A DNA stretch of 16,047 nt from Enteractinococcus helveticum (GTDB lineage Bacteria > Actinomycetota > Actinomycetes > Actinomycetales > Micrococcaceae), in assembly GCF_020742345.1 (NCBI RefSeq), contig NZ_DYXC01000134.1:1-16047 (forward strand), in the 5' to 3' direction. Of the stretch, positions 1-7,050 are shown one piece after another. The notes under the pieces are model-generated. The model made no database searches. It saw only the letters and a list, made by a program, of their open reading frames with translations, and was not told where the DNA came from. The stretch's first letter is position 1; the number at the start of each line of letters is the position of its first letter. A program made the position numbers and the translations under genes.

Positions 1-363
1 CACCAGGCCCAGACGGTCACGGAAACCATGTTTGGTCAGGAAGTCACCATCGTTGCCACGCCCATTGAATATCGATGGGACTATGGTGATGGCAATACGT
101 TGACCACACAGACACCCGGTCGTCCAGTCGAGACATTTAACGTTGAGACTGAGACAAGCCACCAATTCACTGAGCCAGGAACCTACACCGTCACGTTGAC
201 TACAGTCTTTGAAGGAACATACCAGGTTGAGGATGGGCCCACTCAGGCCGTTAGCTCGACGGTTACCCAACAGGCAGATCCAGTGGAAATTGAAATTTGG
301 CGAGCTGTTACGCGCAACGTAGACCAAACCTGTGGGCAGAACCCACAAGCCTGGGGGTGTTAG
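1..363 (+). CDS. PKD-domain protein, C-terminal part (5' end outside window)
   Basis: The frame is open from the first base to a TAG stop, so the gene starts upstream of the window; the first internal ATG (position 28) is probably not the real start. The visible 120 residues contain a PKD-like beta-sandwich signature: a WDYGDG turn, then an H-x-F-x-x-PGTYTVTLTT strand. PKD domains are immunoglobulin-like folds usually found in extracellular or cell-surface proteins. The tail has two cysteines (…QTCGQ…AWGC at the very end) and no LPXTG motif or C-terminal membrane helix, so sortase anchoring is not indicated; any secretion signal or lipobox would lie outside the window. It converges on pepN with a 19-base gap and no obvious hairpin between. 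Function beyond the fold is unknown. Confidence 0.75.
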   Translation, partial: HQAQTVTETMFGQEVTIVATPIEYRWDYGDGNTLTTQTPGRPVETFNVETETSHQFTEPGTYTVTLTTVFEGTYQVEDGPTQAVSSTVTQQADPVEIEIWRAVTRNVDQTCGQNPQAWGC

Positions 364-382
364 TTTTGCCTGAGATGGTCGT

Positions 383-2854
383 TTAGAAAGCTGCCCGCGC
401 CGTGAGGGCTCGGCGAACGTCGTCGTGCAATTCTGTCAAAATGCGCGCCAGACCAGTGTGAGTGGTTGTAGTGGCGATGTCTCGTGTTTGTTGTGCGGTC
501 TGCTCTGAGATCTCCCACATGGGGAATAATCCGACAGCAAAGGTCTCTGCCATTTCGAAGCTGCTGGTACCCCACAGCCCATCTACGGTGTCGAAATATT
601 GATCAGTGTAGGGCCGTAGCAGTGACACGTCATGGACGTCGCGGAAGCCCATGACGAGGTGACGCAGCTCCAGGTTGGTGGGTTCTCCGGAAGTTATCAG
701 CTCCCACGTGGCAGCCTTATTCTCAGGTATTGGGATCATGGCGCGCGCCTGGATGGCCGCCAAATAACCCGTAGAAGTATCATCTTCGATTTCTGCCGCA
801 TCGATTTCAGCTTCACCTGCCTCGCCCATAGCAACGAGACGTTGCAACGCAGTCCAGGCCATATCCGTAGAGACTGAAAAGCCTTCGGGGCCCCGTTTCT
901 CTGCTAGCGCGCTGACCGTAGTGGCGTCGTCGTTACGGGCGTGACGTATGAACGCCTGGATGAGCTGGAGCTGCACATCGGAGCCAGCAGGTACCTGCTG
1001 GACCAATTGCCACAGGCGAGAAGCAAAATGGTGTCGGTATAGCGGGACTTGAGCTGTAGGAATGTATCGATCAATGGACTCGGCGACTTGGCGCATGAGC
1101 ATCATGACGACTGATGAGTCAGTTTCAGATGCGATGTGGTCTAACACGAGCTCCAGGAACCAGGAGGCCGAAGCGTTGGCGTCGCGGGTCTGATCCCAGG
1201 AAGATCCCCACGCCAATGAACGTGCCAGGGAGTCGTCGATTGCGCCGAGGTGGTCGGTCAGGGTGCGAACAGAAGTGGTGTCGGCACGTAATTTTGCGTA
1301 GGTCAGATCCGCATCGTTGACTAAGACCAGTGGAGTATCGGGAATATCGAGTGTGGTGATCTCTGCGTTTAGGTCAGTTTCAACGTAGTGGGTGCGGGTG
1401 AGCTTATCACCGGTGAAGTCATAGCAGCCAATACCCACGCGGTGTTGCCGCACCGGTTGGGTTTGTGTGATGGTCAGCCCATTATGTCGTTGCCAGCTAA
1501 GAGTGTTGACTCCGGTGGAGTGTAGCCATTGGCGTGACCAGTCAGATAGGTCGCGTTCGGAGGCGTTTTCTAAGTGGCGCAACAGATCAGAGAACTCCGC
1601 GTTGCCCCACGCATGTTCAGCAAAGTACTGGCGGATACCCGTCATGAACTGGTCTTGACCCACGAGGGCAACCAGTTGGCGAAGCACCGAGGCGCCCTTG
1701 GCGTAGGTAATGCCATCAAAGTTCCCGGCTACCGCATCCAGGTCGACCATATCGGCAACCACCGGGTGGGTCGTGGTCAGTTGGTCTTGGCGGTAGGCCC
1801 AGGTCTTCTCGGTGGCGTTGAATGTGGTCCAGGCATCGGTGAACCCGGCATCAATGGCAGCAATGTGGGAGACGAATTCGGCAAAAGATTCCGACAACCA
1901 GAGATCGTCCCACCATTTCATGGTTACCAGGTTGCCAAACCACATGTGGGCCAGCTCGTGCAAGATGGTGATAGCGCGGCGCTGCACAGTGGCTTGGGGG
2001 ACAGGGGACCGGAAGATATAGTCTTCCAATATGGTCACGGCTCCGATATTCTCCATGGCCCCGGCGTTGAATTCAGGAACAAAGATTTGATCGTACTTGG
2101 TGTACGGATAGGCCTGGTCGAACTGTTCTTCATAGAAGGCAAAGCCGTTTTTGGTGATACTGAAGATCTCTTCAGCATCCACGTATCTGGCAAGGGAACG
2201 ACGCGACCACAATCCCAGTGCCACGGATGCATCGTGGGTATCCCAGGAGTCGTGGGCCACCTGAACATATTCGCCGGCAATCAGCGCGAACAGGTACGAG
2301 GACATAACTGGAGTGGCTGCAAATGACCAGTGGGCGACGTCGTCATTGATGGTGCACTCACCGGGTTCATTTGACACCACCTGCCAGTGGGCTGGAGCTG
2401 TAACCTGGATTTTGTAACGGGCTTTGAGATCGGGTTGATCAAACACCGGGAAGATCCGCCGTGCATCGGCCGGTGCACACTGGGAGTATAAATAGACCGC
2501 CTCATCATAGGGATCCAGGTAGCGGTGGAGGCCCTCACCAGTGGTTGAGTATTGTGCCGATGATCGCACTACCAGCACATTGTTCTCGCGCAGGTCTGGC
2601 AAATTTAGCACAGCACCGTCATAGGTCACCGGCTGACCATTGAGCTCAGCCGAAAAAACTTCGTGACCCAGCAGATCAATGTCGGTGGAATGCCCGATCG
2701 CCGTAGCCGAGACCGAGAAGTTCACGACGGTGTCGACCGTAAACACGTCGTCGTGTGTGAGATCAAAGTGCAATTCGTAGGTGTCAACTTCGAGCATTGC
2801 CGCACGCAGTTGAGCCTGGTGGCGGGTTATCGTGGTGGTGAGTGATGCAGGCAC
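383..2854 (-). CDS. pepN: Aminopeptidase N, M1 family zinc metallopeptidase
   Basis: Cytosolic aminopeptidase that removes N-terminal residues from peptides, a likely downstream step to Clp proteolysis. Numbered from the chosen GTG start (823 aa), the M1 hallmarks are complete: the GAMEN exopeptidase motif at about 265-269, and HELAH at 299-303 followed 18 residues later by the third zinc ligand Glu322 (HEXXH-X18-E) in the WLSESFAEF context. A Y-A-K-G-A-S-V-L segment further on fits the conserved catalytic-tyrosine region. Length is normal for actinobacterial PepN. An in-frame TTG five codons upstream (2869) is possible, but the GTG at 2854 has an AAAGGA ribosome-binding site six bases ahead and gives the usual family N-terminus (…TRHQAQLRAAMLEVDTYEL). 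It is divergent from rpiB, as in the mycobacterial neighbourhood. Confidence 0.95.
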   Translation of the reverse strand: MPASLTTTITRHQAQLRAAMLEVDTYELHFDLTHDDVFTVDTVVNFSVSATAIGHSTDIDLLGHEVFSAELNGQPVTYDGAVLNLPDLRENNVLVVRSSAQYSTTGEGLHRYLDPYDEAVYLYSQCAPADARRIFPVFDQPDLKARYKIQVTAPAHWQVVSNEPGECTINDDVAHWSFAATPVMSSYLFALIAGEYVQVAHDSWDTHDASVALGLWSRRSLARYVDAEEIFSITKNGFAFYEEQFDQAYPYTKYDQIFVPEFNAGAMENIGAVTILEDYIFRSPVPQATVQRRAITILHELAHMWFGNLVTMKWWDDLWLSESFAEFVSHIAAIDAGFTDAWTTFNATEKTWAYRQDQLTTTHPVVADMVDLDAVAGNFDGITYAKGASVLRQLVALVGQDQFMTGIRQYFAEHAWGNAEFSDLLRHLENASERDLSDWSRQWLHSTGVNTLSWQRHNGLTITQTQPVRQHRVGIGCYDFTGDKLTRTHYVETDLNAEITTLDIPDTPLVLVNDADLTYAKLRADTTSVRTLTDHLGAIDDSLARSLAWGSSWDQTRDANASASWFLELVLDHIASETDSSVVMMLMRQVAESIDRYIPTAQVPLYRHHFASRLWQLVQQVPAGSDVQLQLIQAFIRHARNDDATTVSALAEKRGPEGFSVSTDMAWTALQRLVAMGEAGEAEIDAAEIEDDTSTGYLAAIQARAMIPIPENKAATWELITSGEPTNLELRHLVMGFRDVHDVSLLRPYTDQYFDTVDGLWGTSSFEMAETFAVGLFPMWEISEQTAQQTRDIATTTTHTGLARILTELHDDVRRALTARAAF

Positions 2855-2868
2855 GGCGGATCCTTTCA

Positions 2869-2888
2869 AAACAATGTCACCATTGTTT
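2869..2888. repeat. Perfect 8-bp inverted repeat in the pepN leader (candidate operator)
   Basis: AAACAATG and CATTGTTT are exact reverse complements separated by TCAC, giving a 20-bp AT-rich palindrome. It lies between the predicted pepN -10 box and the ribosome-binding site. Such symmetric elements are typical binding sites of dimeric repressors such as TetR or MarR types; alternatively it forms an mRNA hairpin just upstream of the Shine-Dalgarno sequence. The symmetry is directly visible; a regulatory role is inference. Confidence 0.45.
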
Positions 2889-2905
2889 CACGGAACACCT
2901 GCCAC

Positions 2906-2933
2906 TTTATAACCCCGACTAAGCTTGAGTCAG
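2906..2933 (-). promoter_or_regulatory. Predicted pepN promoter
   Basis: On the minus strand, CTGACT (2933-2928, 4/6 match to the -35 consensus) is followed after 16 bp by TATAAA (2911-2906, 5/6 match to -10). Transcription would start near 2899, giving a leader of about 45 bases that includes the inverted repeat at 2869-2888. On the plus strand the same AT-rich core reads TATAAC (2908-2913), so it could also serve rpiB. No experimental support. Confidence 0.45.
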
Positions 2934-2961
2934 CAAATTCTGTTATCTTCGAGGAGCCCAT

Positions 2962-3468
2962 GTGCGCGTTCATATTGCCACCGACCACGCCGGTTTAGAA
3001 CTAGCCCAGTATTTGATCGACAATCTGGCCGAAGCCGGCTATGACATGATCGATCATGGTCCCCAGGAATATGATGCGCTAGATGACTACCCGTCATTCT
3101 GTATCAACGCTGCGCTCGCAGTTGCTGCTGACCGTGCGGCCGGGCAGAATTCGCTGGGCATTGTGCTGGGAGGGTCCGGCAACGGTGAACAAATGGCCGC
3201 CAATAAGGTCAAGGGGATTCGTGCCGCTTTGGCCTGGAACATCTCCACGGCTCAGTTAGCACGCGAACACAATAATGCCCAGATCGTTGCTGTGGGTGGT
3301 CGTCAGCACGAACCCGCCGAAGCACTAGAAATTATCAAGGCGTTTCTGACCGCTGAATGGTCCAATGAAGAACGTCACGCCCGCCGCATTGGCCAGATTG
3401 CTGAATACGAAACCACCGGGGCACTGGATGGTTTTGCACTGGGCACCGAAGGGATTGCCAAGCCTTAA
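2962..3468 (+). CDS. rpiB: Ribose-5-phosphate isomerase B (actinobacterial Glu-type)
   Basis: Interconverts ribose 5-phosphate and ribulose 5-phosphate in the non-oxidative pentose phosphate pathway. The 168-residue product belongs to the RpiB/LacAB family: an N-terminal ATDHAG phosphate/sugar site (Asp8, His9), the GGSGNGE loop (70-76), REHNNAQ (101-107) and GGRQH with Arg114. Glu76 sits where the M. tuberculosis enzyme has its catalytic Glu75, while E. coli-type RpiB uses a cysteine base nearby, so this is the Glu variant. The GTG start has GAGGAG five bases upstream; an ATG overlapping it by one base is out of frame and closes quickly. The TAA stop overlaps the nei start (TAATG), indicating translational coupling. 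Confidence 0.93.
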   Translation: MRVHIATDHAGLELAQYLIDNLAEAGYDMIDHGPQEYDALDDYPSFCINAALAVAADRAAGQNSLGIVLGGSGNGEQMAANKVKGIRAALAWNISTAQLAREHNNAQIVAVGGRQHEPAEALEIIKAFLTAEWSNEERHARRIGQIAEYETTGALDGFALGTEGIAKP

Positions 3469-4337
3469 TGCCAGAAGGTCACTCCATTCACCGGATTGCC
3501 CGGCATTTTGATGAGGTCTTCGTCAACCAACAGCTCAACCTGTCATCACCACAGGGGCGGTTTACCGACGGCGCAAAACTGCTAGACGGACATCGGGCCG
3601 TCGCCTCTGAGGCTTACGGCAAACACTGGTTTTTATATTTCGACAATGAGCTGGTGCTCAATGTGCACCTAGGTATGTATGGCGCTTGGACCTTCGGCGG
3701 GTCCCAGCACTCCTCGATCGGCGCACCACGCAAGATCGGCGAGCAGGAAGACCACCGGGATGCGGCCGTTGAACTCACCGAACCACGCCCGACGACTCGG
3801 GTGCGGATTATTGGAGACCACTCCTGGGCGGATTTGGTGGGAGCTTCTGTGTGCCGAACACTGACGATGGCTGAGACCCAAGACGTCATTGAGAATATCG
3901 GCCCCGATCCGCTCCGTGAAGACGCAGATCCGCAACGCTTCTACGATGTTGCTGCCAAGACTCGACGGCGCATCGGGGCAATCCTAATGGATCAAAAGAC
4001 CATTGGCGGCATCGGCAATATTTACCGCGCAGAGGGGCTATTTAGACTTGACCTGCATCCGCATACCCCGTCTAATAAACTGCCCAAGGATGTCCATGAA
4101 GCCATCTGGGCCGACCAGGTGCACCTGTTGCACATTGGTGTCGAGACCGGGCGGATCATCACCACTGAACCAGAACACCGGCCCGGCGTGGCGTTGGTTG
4201 ATGCCTTTCCCGAACACGCGAATTATGTCTATCAACGCCAGGGACAGCAGTGTCTAGTGTGTGGTCAGAATGCGATCATTGTGGAGGAGCTGGAAGCTCG
4301 AAAATTGTACTGGTGCACAGCCTGCCAGAAGTCTTAA
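3468..4337 (+). CDS. nei: Fpg/Nei-family DNA glycosylase/AP lyase (endonuclease VIII type, Nei1-like)
   Basis: Base-excision repair enzyme that removes oxidised bases and cleaves the abasic site. The catalytic N-terminus is M-P-E-G-H-S-I-H: Pro2 acts as the Schiff-base nucleophile with Glu3, and MPEGH is the Nei rather than Fpg (MPELPE) form. Lys52 in GKHWFLYF fits the conserved beta-loop lysine. A helix-two-turn-helix segment reads ILMDQKTIGGIGNIYRAEGLF. The C-terminal zinc finger is intact: Cys262/Cys265 and Cys283/Cys286, with the DNA-contacting Arg278 in EARKLYWC. Length is 289 aa, normal for the family. The start overlaps the rpiB stop by one base; M. tuberculosis nei1 (Rv2464c) is likewise next to rpiB, which supports a Nei1 assignment over Fpg. 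Confidence 0.9.
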   Translation: MPEGHSIHRIARHFDEVFVNQQLNLSSPQGRFTDGAKLLDGHRAVASEAYGKHWFLYFDNELVLNVHLGMYGAWTFGGSQHSSIGAPRKIGEQEDHRDAAVELTEPRPTTRVRIIGDHSWADLVGASVCRTLTMAETQDVIENIGPDPLREDADPQRFYDVAAKTRRRIGAILMDQKTIGGIGNIYRAEGLFRLDLHPHTPSNKLPKDVHEAIWADQVHLLHIGVETGRIITTEPEHRPGVALVDAFPEHANYVYQRQGQQCLVCGQNAIIVEELEARKLYWCTACQKS

Positions 4338-4375
4338 ACATTTCATGAAACCTTAAAGCACATCAGAAACTGTGG

Positions 4376-4389
4376 TTTAGTTAACTTCG
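4376..4389 (+). promoter_or_regulatory. Possible -10 element of a leaderless lipB transcript
   Basis: TTTAGT (4376-4381) lies seven bases before the lipB GTG, and there is no purine-rich ribosome-binding site ahead of that codon. This is the geometry of a leaderless mRNA beginning at the start codon, common in actinobacteria. No convincing -35 is visible. A very similar arrangement precedes the dehydrogenase at 15257. Confidence 0.3.
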
Positions 4390-5057
4390 TGCATGTCTTA
4401 GATTTACTTGATACCGGCCTAAAAACATACACCGAGATGGACGAAATGCAACGTGAATTGCATGCTCAGATCGCCCGCGGTGAGCATCCCAACTCATTTC
4501 TGCTTTTCGAAGCAGAATCAAGCTACACGGCCGGTCGTCACACCCGGTCTGAAGACATCATCGATCCCACACTGCCGATTATCGAAACCGATCGTGCAGG
4601 CTCCATTACCTGGCACGGCCCCGGGCAGCTCGTATGCTATCCACTGGTCAAACTTGCCGCACCGGTGGATGTCATCAAATACATTCGCGCCGTCGAAGGT
4701 GCCGTTCTGGACACCTTGCAGAACTCCTTTGATCTTGATGTTCGACGTATCGAAGGTCGAGCCGGCGTATGGATCGACAACCGCAAGATCTCCGCCATCG
4801 GGCTGAAGATCTCACAGGACGCGACGCTGCATGGCATCTCACTAAACGTCAACACTGATCCTGCCACCGCATTTTCTGGGATCATCCCGTGCGGTATCAC
4901 CGACGCCACGGTGACCTCCATGGCTGAAGAAGGCATCGAAACCACCCTGGGCGCTGTGGCCGTACCGCTGGTAGCCGCCTTAGAACAACGACTTGAACCA
5001 CTACTTGCACCGACAACGATTGAAGGAGACGTACATGTCTACCATCCCGCAGGCTGA
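4389..5057 (+). CDS. lipB: Lipoyl(octanoyl) transferase LipB
   Basis: Transfers octanoate from acyl carrier protein to lipoyl-domain lysines of 2-oxoacid dehydrogenases and the glycine-cleavage H protein, the first step of endogenous lipoate synthesis. The 222-residue protein carries the family landmarks: YTAGRHT (46-52), TWHGPGQLVCYP (74-85), the catalytic Lys133 in NRKISAIG, LHGISLNV (147-154), and the catalytic Cys168 in IIPCGITD. The GTG start is the only plausible in-frame initiator; an ATG four bases later is out of frame and stops at once. No Shine-Dalgarno sequence is visible, so initiation may be leaderless. Its last 23 bases overlap lipA in another frame, so the two form an operon. 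Confidence 0.93.
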   Translation: MHVLDLLDTGLKTYTEMDEMQRELHAQIARGEHPNSFLLFEAESSYTAGRHTRSEDIIDPTLPIIETDRAGSITWHGPGQLVCYPLVKLAAPVDVIKYIRAVEGAVLDTLQNSFDLDVRRIEGRAGVWIDNRKISAIGLKISQDATLHGISLNVNTDPATAFSGIIPCGITDATVTSMAEEGIETTLGAVAVPLVAALEQRLEPLLAPTTIEGDVHVYHPAG

Positions 5058-6099
5058 AGGTCGCAAACTGCTGCGTATTGAGGCGCGCAATGCTCAAGTA
5101 CCTCGCGAACCGCGCCCCGAATGGCTCAAAACCCGAGCCACCGTGGGACCCGAATATAAGAACCTCAAAGAACAGATCGCTACGACCTCGTTGAACACGG
5201 TGTGCGCTGAAGCTAACTGCCCCAATATTTATGAATGCTGGGAAGACCGCGAAGCCTCCTTCCTCATCGGTGGTGCCGTGTGCACCCGACGCTGCGGGTT
5301 CTGTGACATTGCTACCGGTAAGCCTGAGGAATACGACACCGAAGAGCCCTACCGTGTGGCTCAGACGGTCGATGAACTCGGGCTAAACTACGTCACTGTT
5401 ACCGGTGTAGCACGTGACGACCTGGAAGACGGCGCTTCCTGGCTGTACGCTGAGACCGCCCGCGCCATCCACGAACGTACCCCACACACCGGGGTTGAAC
5501 TGCTCGTGGACGATTTCCGCGGGGGAGATAGCGCCCTGCAGAAAATTTTCGATGCCAAACCCGAGGTCTTCGCACACAACTTGGAAACGGTGCCACGGCT
5601 GATGAAACTTATCCGCCCGGCGTTCCGGTATGAAAAATCCTTGGCATCAATCACAAAGGCGCGCGATGCCGGACTGGTCACGAAATCAAACCTGATCCTG
5701 GGGATGGGGGAGACCACCGAAGAGATCGAATCAACGATTCTTGATCTGATCAACGCTGGAACGCACATCATCACGGTTACCCAGTACCTGCGCCCATCGC
5801 CGCTGCACCACCCGGTAGATCGCTGGGTCAAACCAGCAGAATTTCTGCGGCTGCGCGACTTCGCCTACGAGCACGGTGCCAAAGCTGTCATGGCTGGGCC
5901 GCTAGTTCGTTCATCGTATCGTTCCGGCAAGCTCTATGTGGAAGCTATGCGAGCACTAGGCCGTGACATCCCAGCACAATTCAGCCACTTGACCGAAGGC
6001 GCCGACATCCCGGCCCGTCAGGAAGCTGAATCTGTCGTCTCCCGGTTCGAGGATAATAACGCCGATGTTGTTGCTATCCCAGCGGCCTCGCTTAATTAG
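5035..6099 (+). CDS. lipA: Lipoyl synthase LipA (radical SAM)
   Basis: Inserts two sulfur atoms into protein-bound octanoyl chains made by LipB. From the ATG at 5035 (354 aa) both iron-sulfur motifs are intact: the auxiliary cluster that donates sulfur, C-x4-C-x5-C at Cys57, Cys62 and Cys68 (CAEANCPNIYEC), and the radical-SAM CxxxCxxC at Cys83, Cys87 and Cys90. The C-terminal RSSY motif, whose serine ligates the auxiliary cluster, is at 292-295. A strong GAAGGAG site six bases upstream lies inside lipB; an alternative in-frame start at 4993 would add 14 residues that look like shadow coding of lipB. A tail of about 60 residues follows RSSY, as in related actinobacterial proteins. A hairpin begins 16 bases after the stop. 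Confidence 0.96.
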   Translation: MSTIPQAEGRKLLRIEARNAQVPREPRPEWLKTRATVGPEYKNLKEQIATTSLNTVCAEANCPNIYECWEDREASFLIGGAVCTRRCGFCDIATGKPEEYDTEEPYRVAQTVDELGLNYVTVTGVARDDLEDGASWLYAETARAIHERTPHTGVELLVDDFRGGDSALQKIFDAKPEVFAHNLETVPRLMKLIRPAFRYEKSLASITKARDAGLVTKSNLILGMGETTEEIESTILDLINAGTHIITVTQYLRPSPLHHPVDRWVKPAEFLRLRDFAYEHGAKAVMAGPLVRSSYRSGKLYVEAMRALGRDIPAQFSHLTEGADIPARQEAESVVSRFEDNNADVVAIPAASLN

Positions 6100-6115
6100 A
6101 TAAGACGTCAGAGAG

Positions 6116-6156
6116 TCAAAAGTCATACCGTGCTGTCAGGTACGGTATGACTTTGA
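6116..6156. terminator. Bidirectional hairpin terminator between lipA and the convergent orphan gene
   Basis: AAAGTCATACCGT (6119-6131) is the exact reverse complement of ACGGTATGACTTT (6142-6154), a 13-bp stem with a 10-base loop; a further TCA/TGA pair extends it past one bulged A. The outer A/T pairs give short U-rich ends on both strands. It lies 16 bases after lipA and about 50 bases after the minus-strand gene, so it can end both transcripts. Confidence 0.7.
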
Positions 6157-6206
6157 TCTCGAATGATTGCTCGCCCGTAGGACGGTCAATAGGGCAGTAG
6201 ATCTAT

Positions 6207-6512
6207 TTAGAACCCGTTGTTATCGCCACGGGAAAATTTATCCATCAGGTCATTGAGGTCTGATTCAGTCAGTGTGGCATCGCGTTCGATCCATGATTTA
6301 TAGACCACTCGAATCATGTTGAGTTCGGGTGACAGAGTGGTATTGACCCAGTCGTCTTCTTTATAGGTCACGACTTCTTCGGGCGTGACAACGTCGACGG
6401 TGCCTTTATCAGGGTAATGGTGGATCGCTTGGATGACAGCGACCGATTGCCCACCCCGGTAGATCAGTGTTTGACCCACGTTGCGGTGATCGAGCGTTTT
6501 GGCTTCAAACAT
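6207..6512 (-). CDS. Hypothetical protein, 101 aa, unrecognised family
   Basis: I do not recognise this protein. It is hydrophilic, with no signal peptide, membrane helix or cysteines. The first two thirds look like alternating short beta strands (QTLIYRGG, SVAVIQAIHHY, GTVDVVTPEEVVTYKEDDW, NMIRVVYKSW), which could be a small SH3-like barrel; the end is an acidic helix (LTESDLNDLMDKFSRG). The ATG has AGGGA nine bases upstream. Composition and codon use resemble the neighbouring genes, so it is probably real. It stands alone, convergent with lipA and sharing its terminator. An imperfect palindrome (TGTG…CACA, 6562-6579) about 50 bases upstream could be its control site. Confidence 0.6.
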   Translation of the reverse strand: MFEAKTLDHRNVGQTLIYRGGQSVAVIQAIHHYPDKGTVDVVTPEEVVTYKEDDWVNTTLSPELNMIRVVYKSWIERDATLTESDLNDLMDKFSRGDNNGF

Positions 6513-6816
6513 CGTTTCTTGTCCCTTGTATTTTCGTTAACTTAGTCCGGGCCAGCCAGCATGTGTTTTCAAAAGCACAAAGACAGCTGATAATCCACAT
6601 CATAATGGCTACGAGAAGTCTCATAACGAGTGTGCGATATAGAGCTTAATTCTAAATGATCAAGGGATGAAAATGAACGCGCTACACCTCAATTCATCAA
6701 GAAACTTCGATAAGACAGCCGCCTGAACCTGGTTATAAGTTTTGGGAAAGAACGTGTCCCAATTTTGCATGACCGCAGCTTATAGGTTATTGTTATGTCT
6801 GTTGCCCAAGCGGTAC
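6513..6816. other. AT-rich intergenic region before tRNA-Gly
   Basis: No convincing gene. Visible elements are an imperfect palindrome TGTGTTTTC/AAAAGCACA (6562-6579; half-sites TGTG-n-TTT and AAA-n-CACA), a 6-bp inverted repeat TTGGGA/TCCCAA (6742-6747 and 6757-6762), and the probable tRNA promoter at 6765-6793. Short frames here have no ribosome-binding site or recognisable protein. Confidence 0.5.
6765..6793 (+). promoter_or_regulatory. Predicted tRNA-Gly promoter
   Basis: TTGCAT (-35, 3/6 match) and TATTGT (-10, 4/6 match) are separated by exactly 17 bp and end 23 bases before the mature tRNA, leaving a short leader. Matches are modest, but spacing and position fit. Confidence 0.4.
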
Positions 6817-6890
6817 GCGGGTGTAGCTCAATGGTAGAGCCTCTGCCTTCCAAGCAGATAGTGCGAGTTCGATTCTCGTCACCCGCTCCA
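6817..6890 (+). tRNA. tRNA-Gly (anticodon UCC)
   Basis: Full cloverleaf: acceptor GCGGGTG (6817-6823) pairs with CACCCGC (6880-6886). The D-arm is TAGCTCAATGGTAGAGC. Anticodon stem TCTGC/GCAGA encloses the loop CTTCCAA with anticodon TCC (6849-6851), and the T-arm is GCGAG-TTCGATT-CTCGT. Discriminator U and an encoded CCA end the gene. It reads GGA and GGG. A strong terminator follows immediately, so it is probably a monocistronic tRNA. Confidence 0.96.
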
Positions 6891-6928
6891 AGCTCCGATT
6901 CAAACGCAGGTCGAATCGGAGCTTTTTT
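6890..6928 (+). terminator. Rho-independent terminator of tRNA-Gly
   Basis: AGCTCCGATTC (6891-6901) pairs perfectly with GAATCGGAGCT (6913-6923) around an 11-base loop, and the stem runs into six T residues (6923-6928). It abuts the CCA end of the tRNA; the final A can join the stem. Confidence 0.88.
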
Positions 6929-7050
6929 GGTTTTCAAAAACACCGTCGCTGTTTCAGGCTCTACGGTATCGCTGGCACCGCTGAGACGATTGCCTATTCT
7001 ATCCATGGCCTTTTTAGTATGACGTGGCTCCGGAACAATACTGCCGATAA

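Noticed and set aside
1574..2326. Plus-strand open frame of 250 residues inside pepN
   Set aside because: Antisense shadow of the pepN coding region with no ribosome-binding site or recognisable domain; pepN on the other strand has all M1 catalytic motifs here.
2924..2930. CTTGAGT, an exact HAIR half-site between pepN and rpiB
   Set aside because: No matching ACTCAAG half seven bases further on, so it is not a full operator.
4341..4350. TTTCATGAAA palindrome after nei
   Set aside because: Too short and without a loop or T-tract, so not a terminator; a 10-bp palindrome in AT-rich sequence can arise by chance.
6689..7006. Minus-strand open frame of 105 residues containing GAGDENRTRTICLEGRGSTI
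   Set aside because: That segment is the well-known false peptide produced by reading a tRNA-Gly gene in antisense; the frame crosses tRNA-Gly and its terminator.
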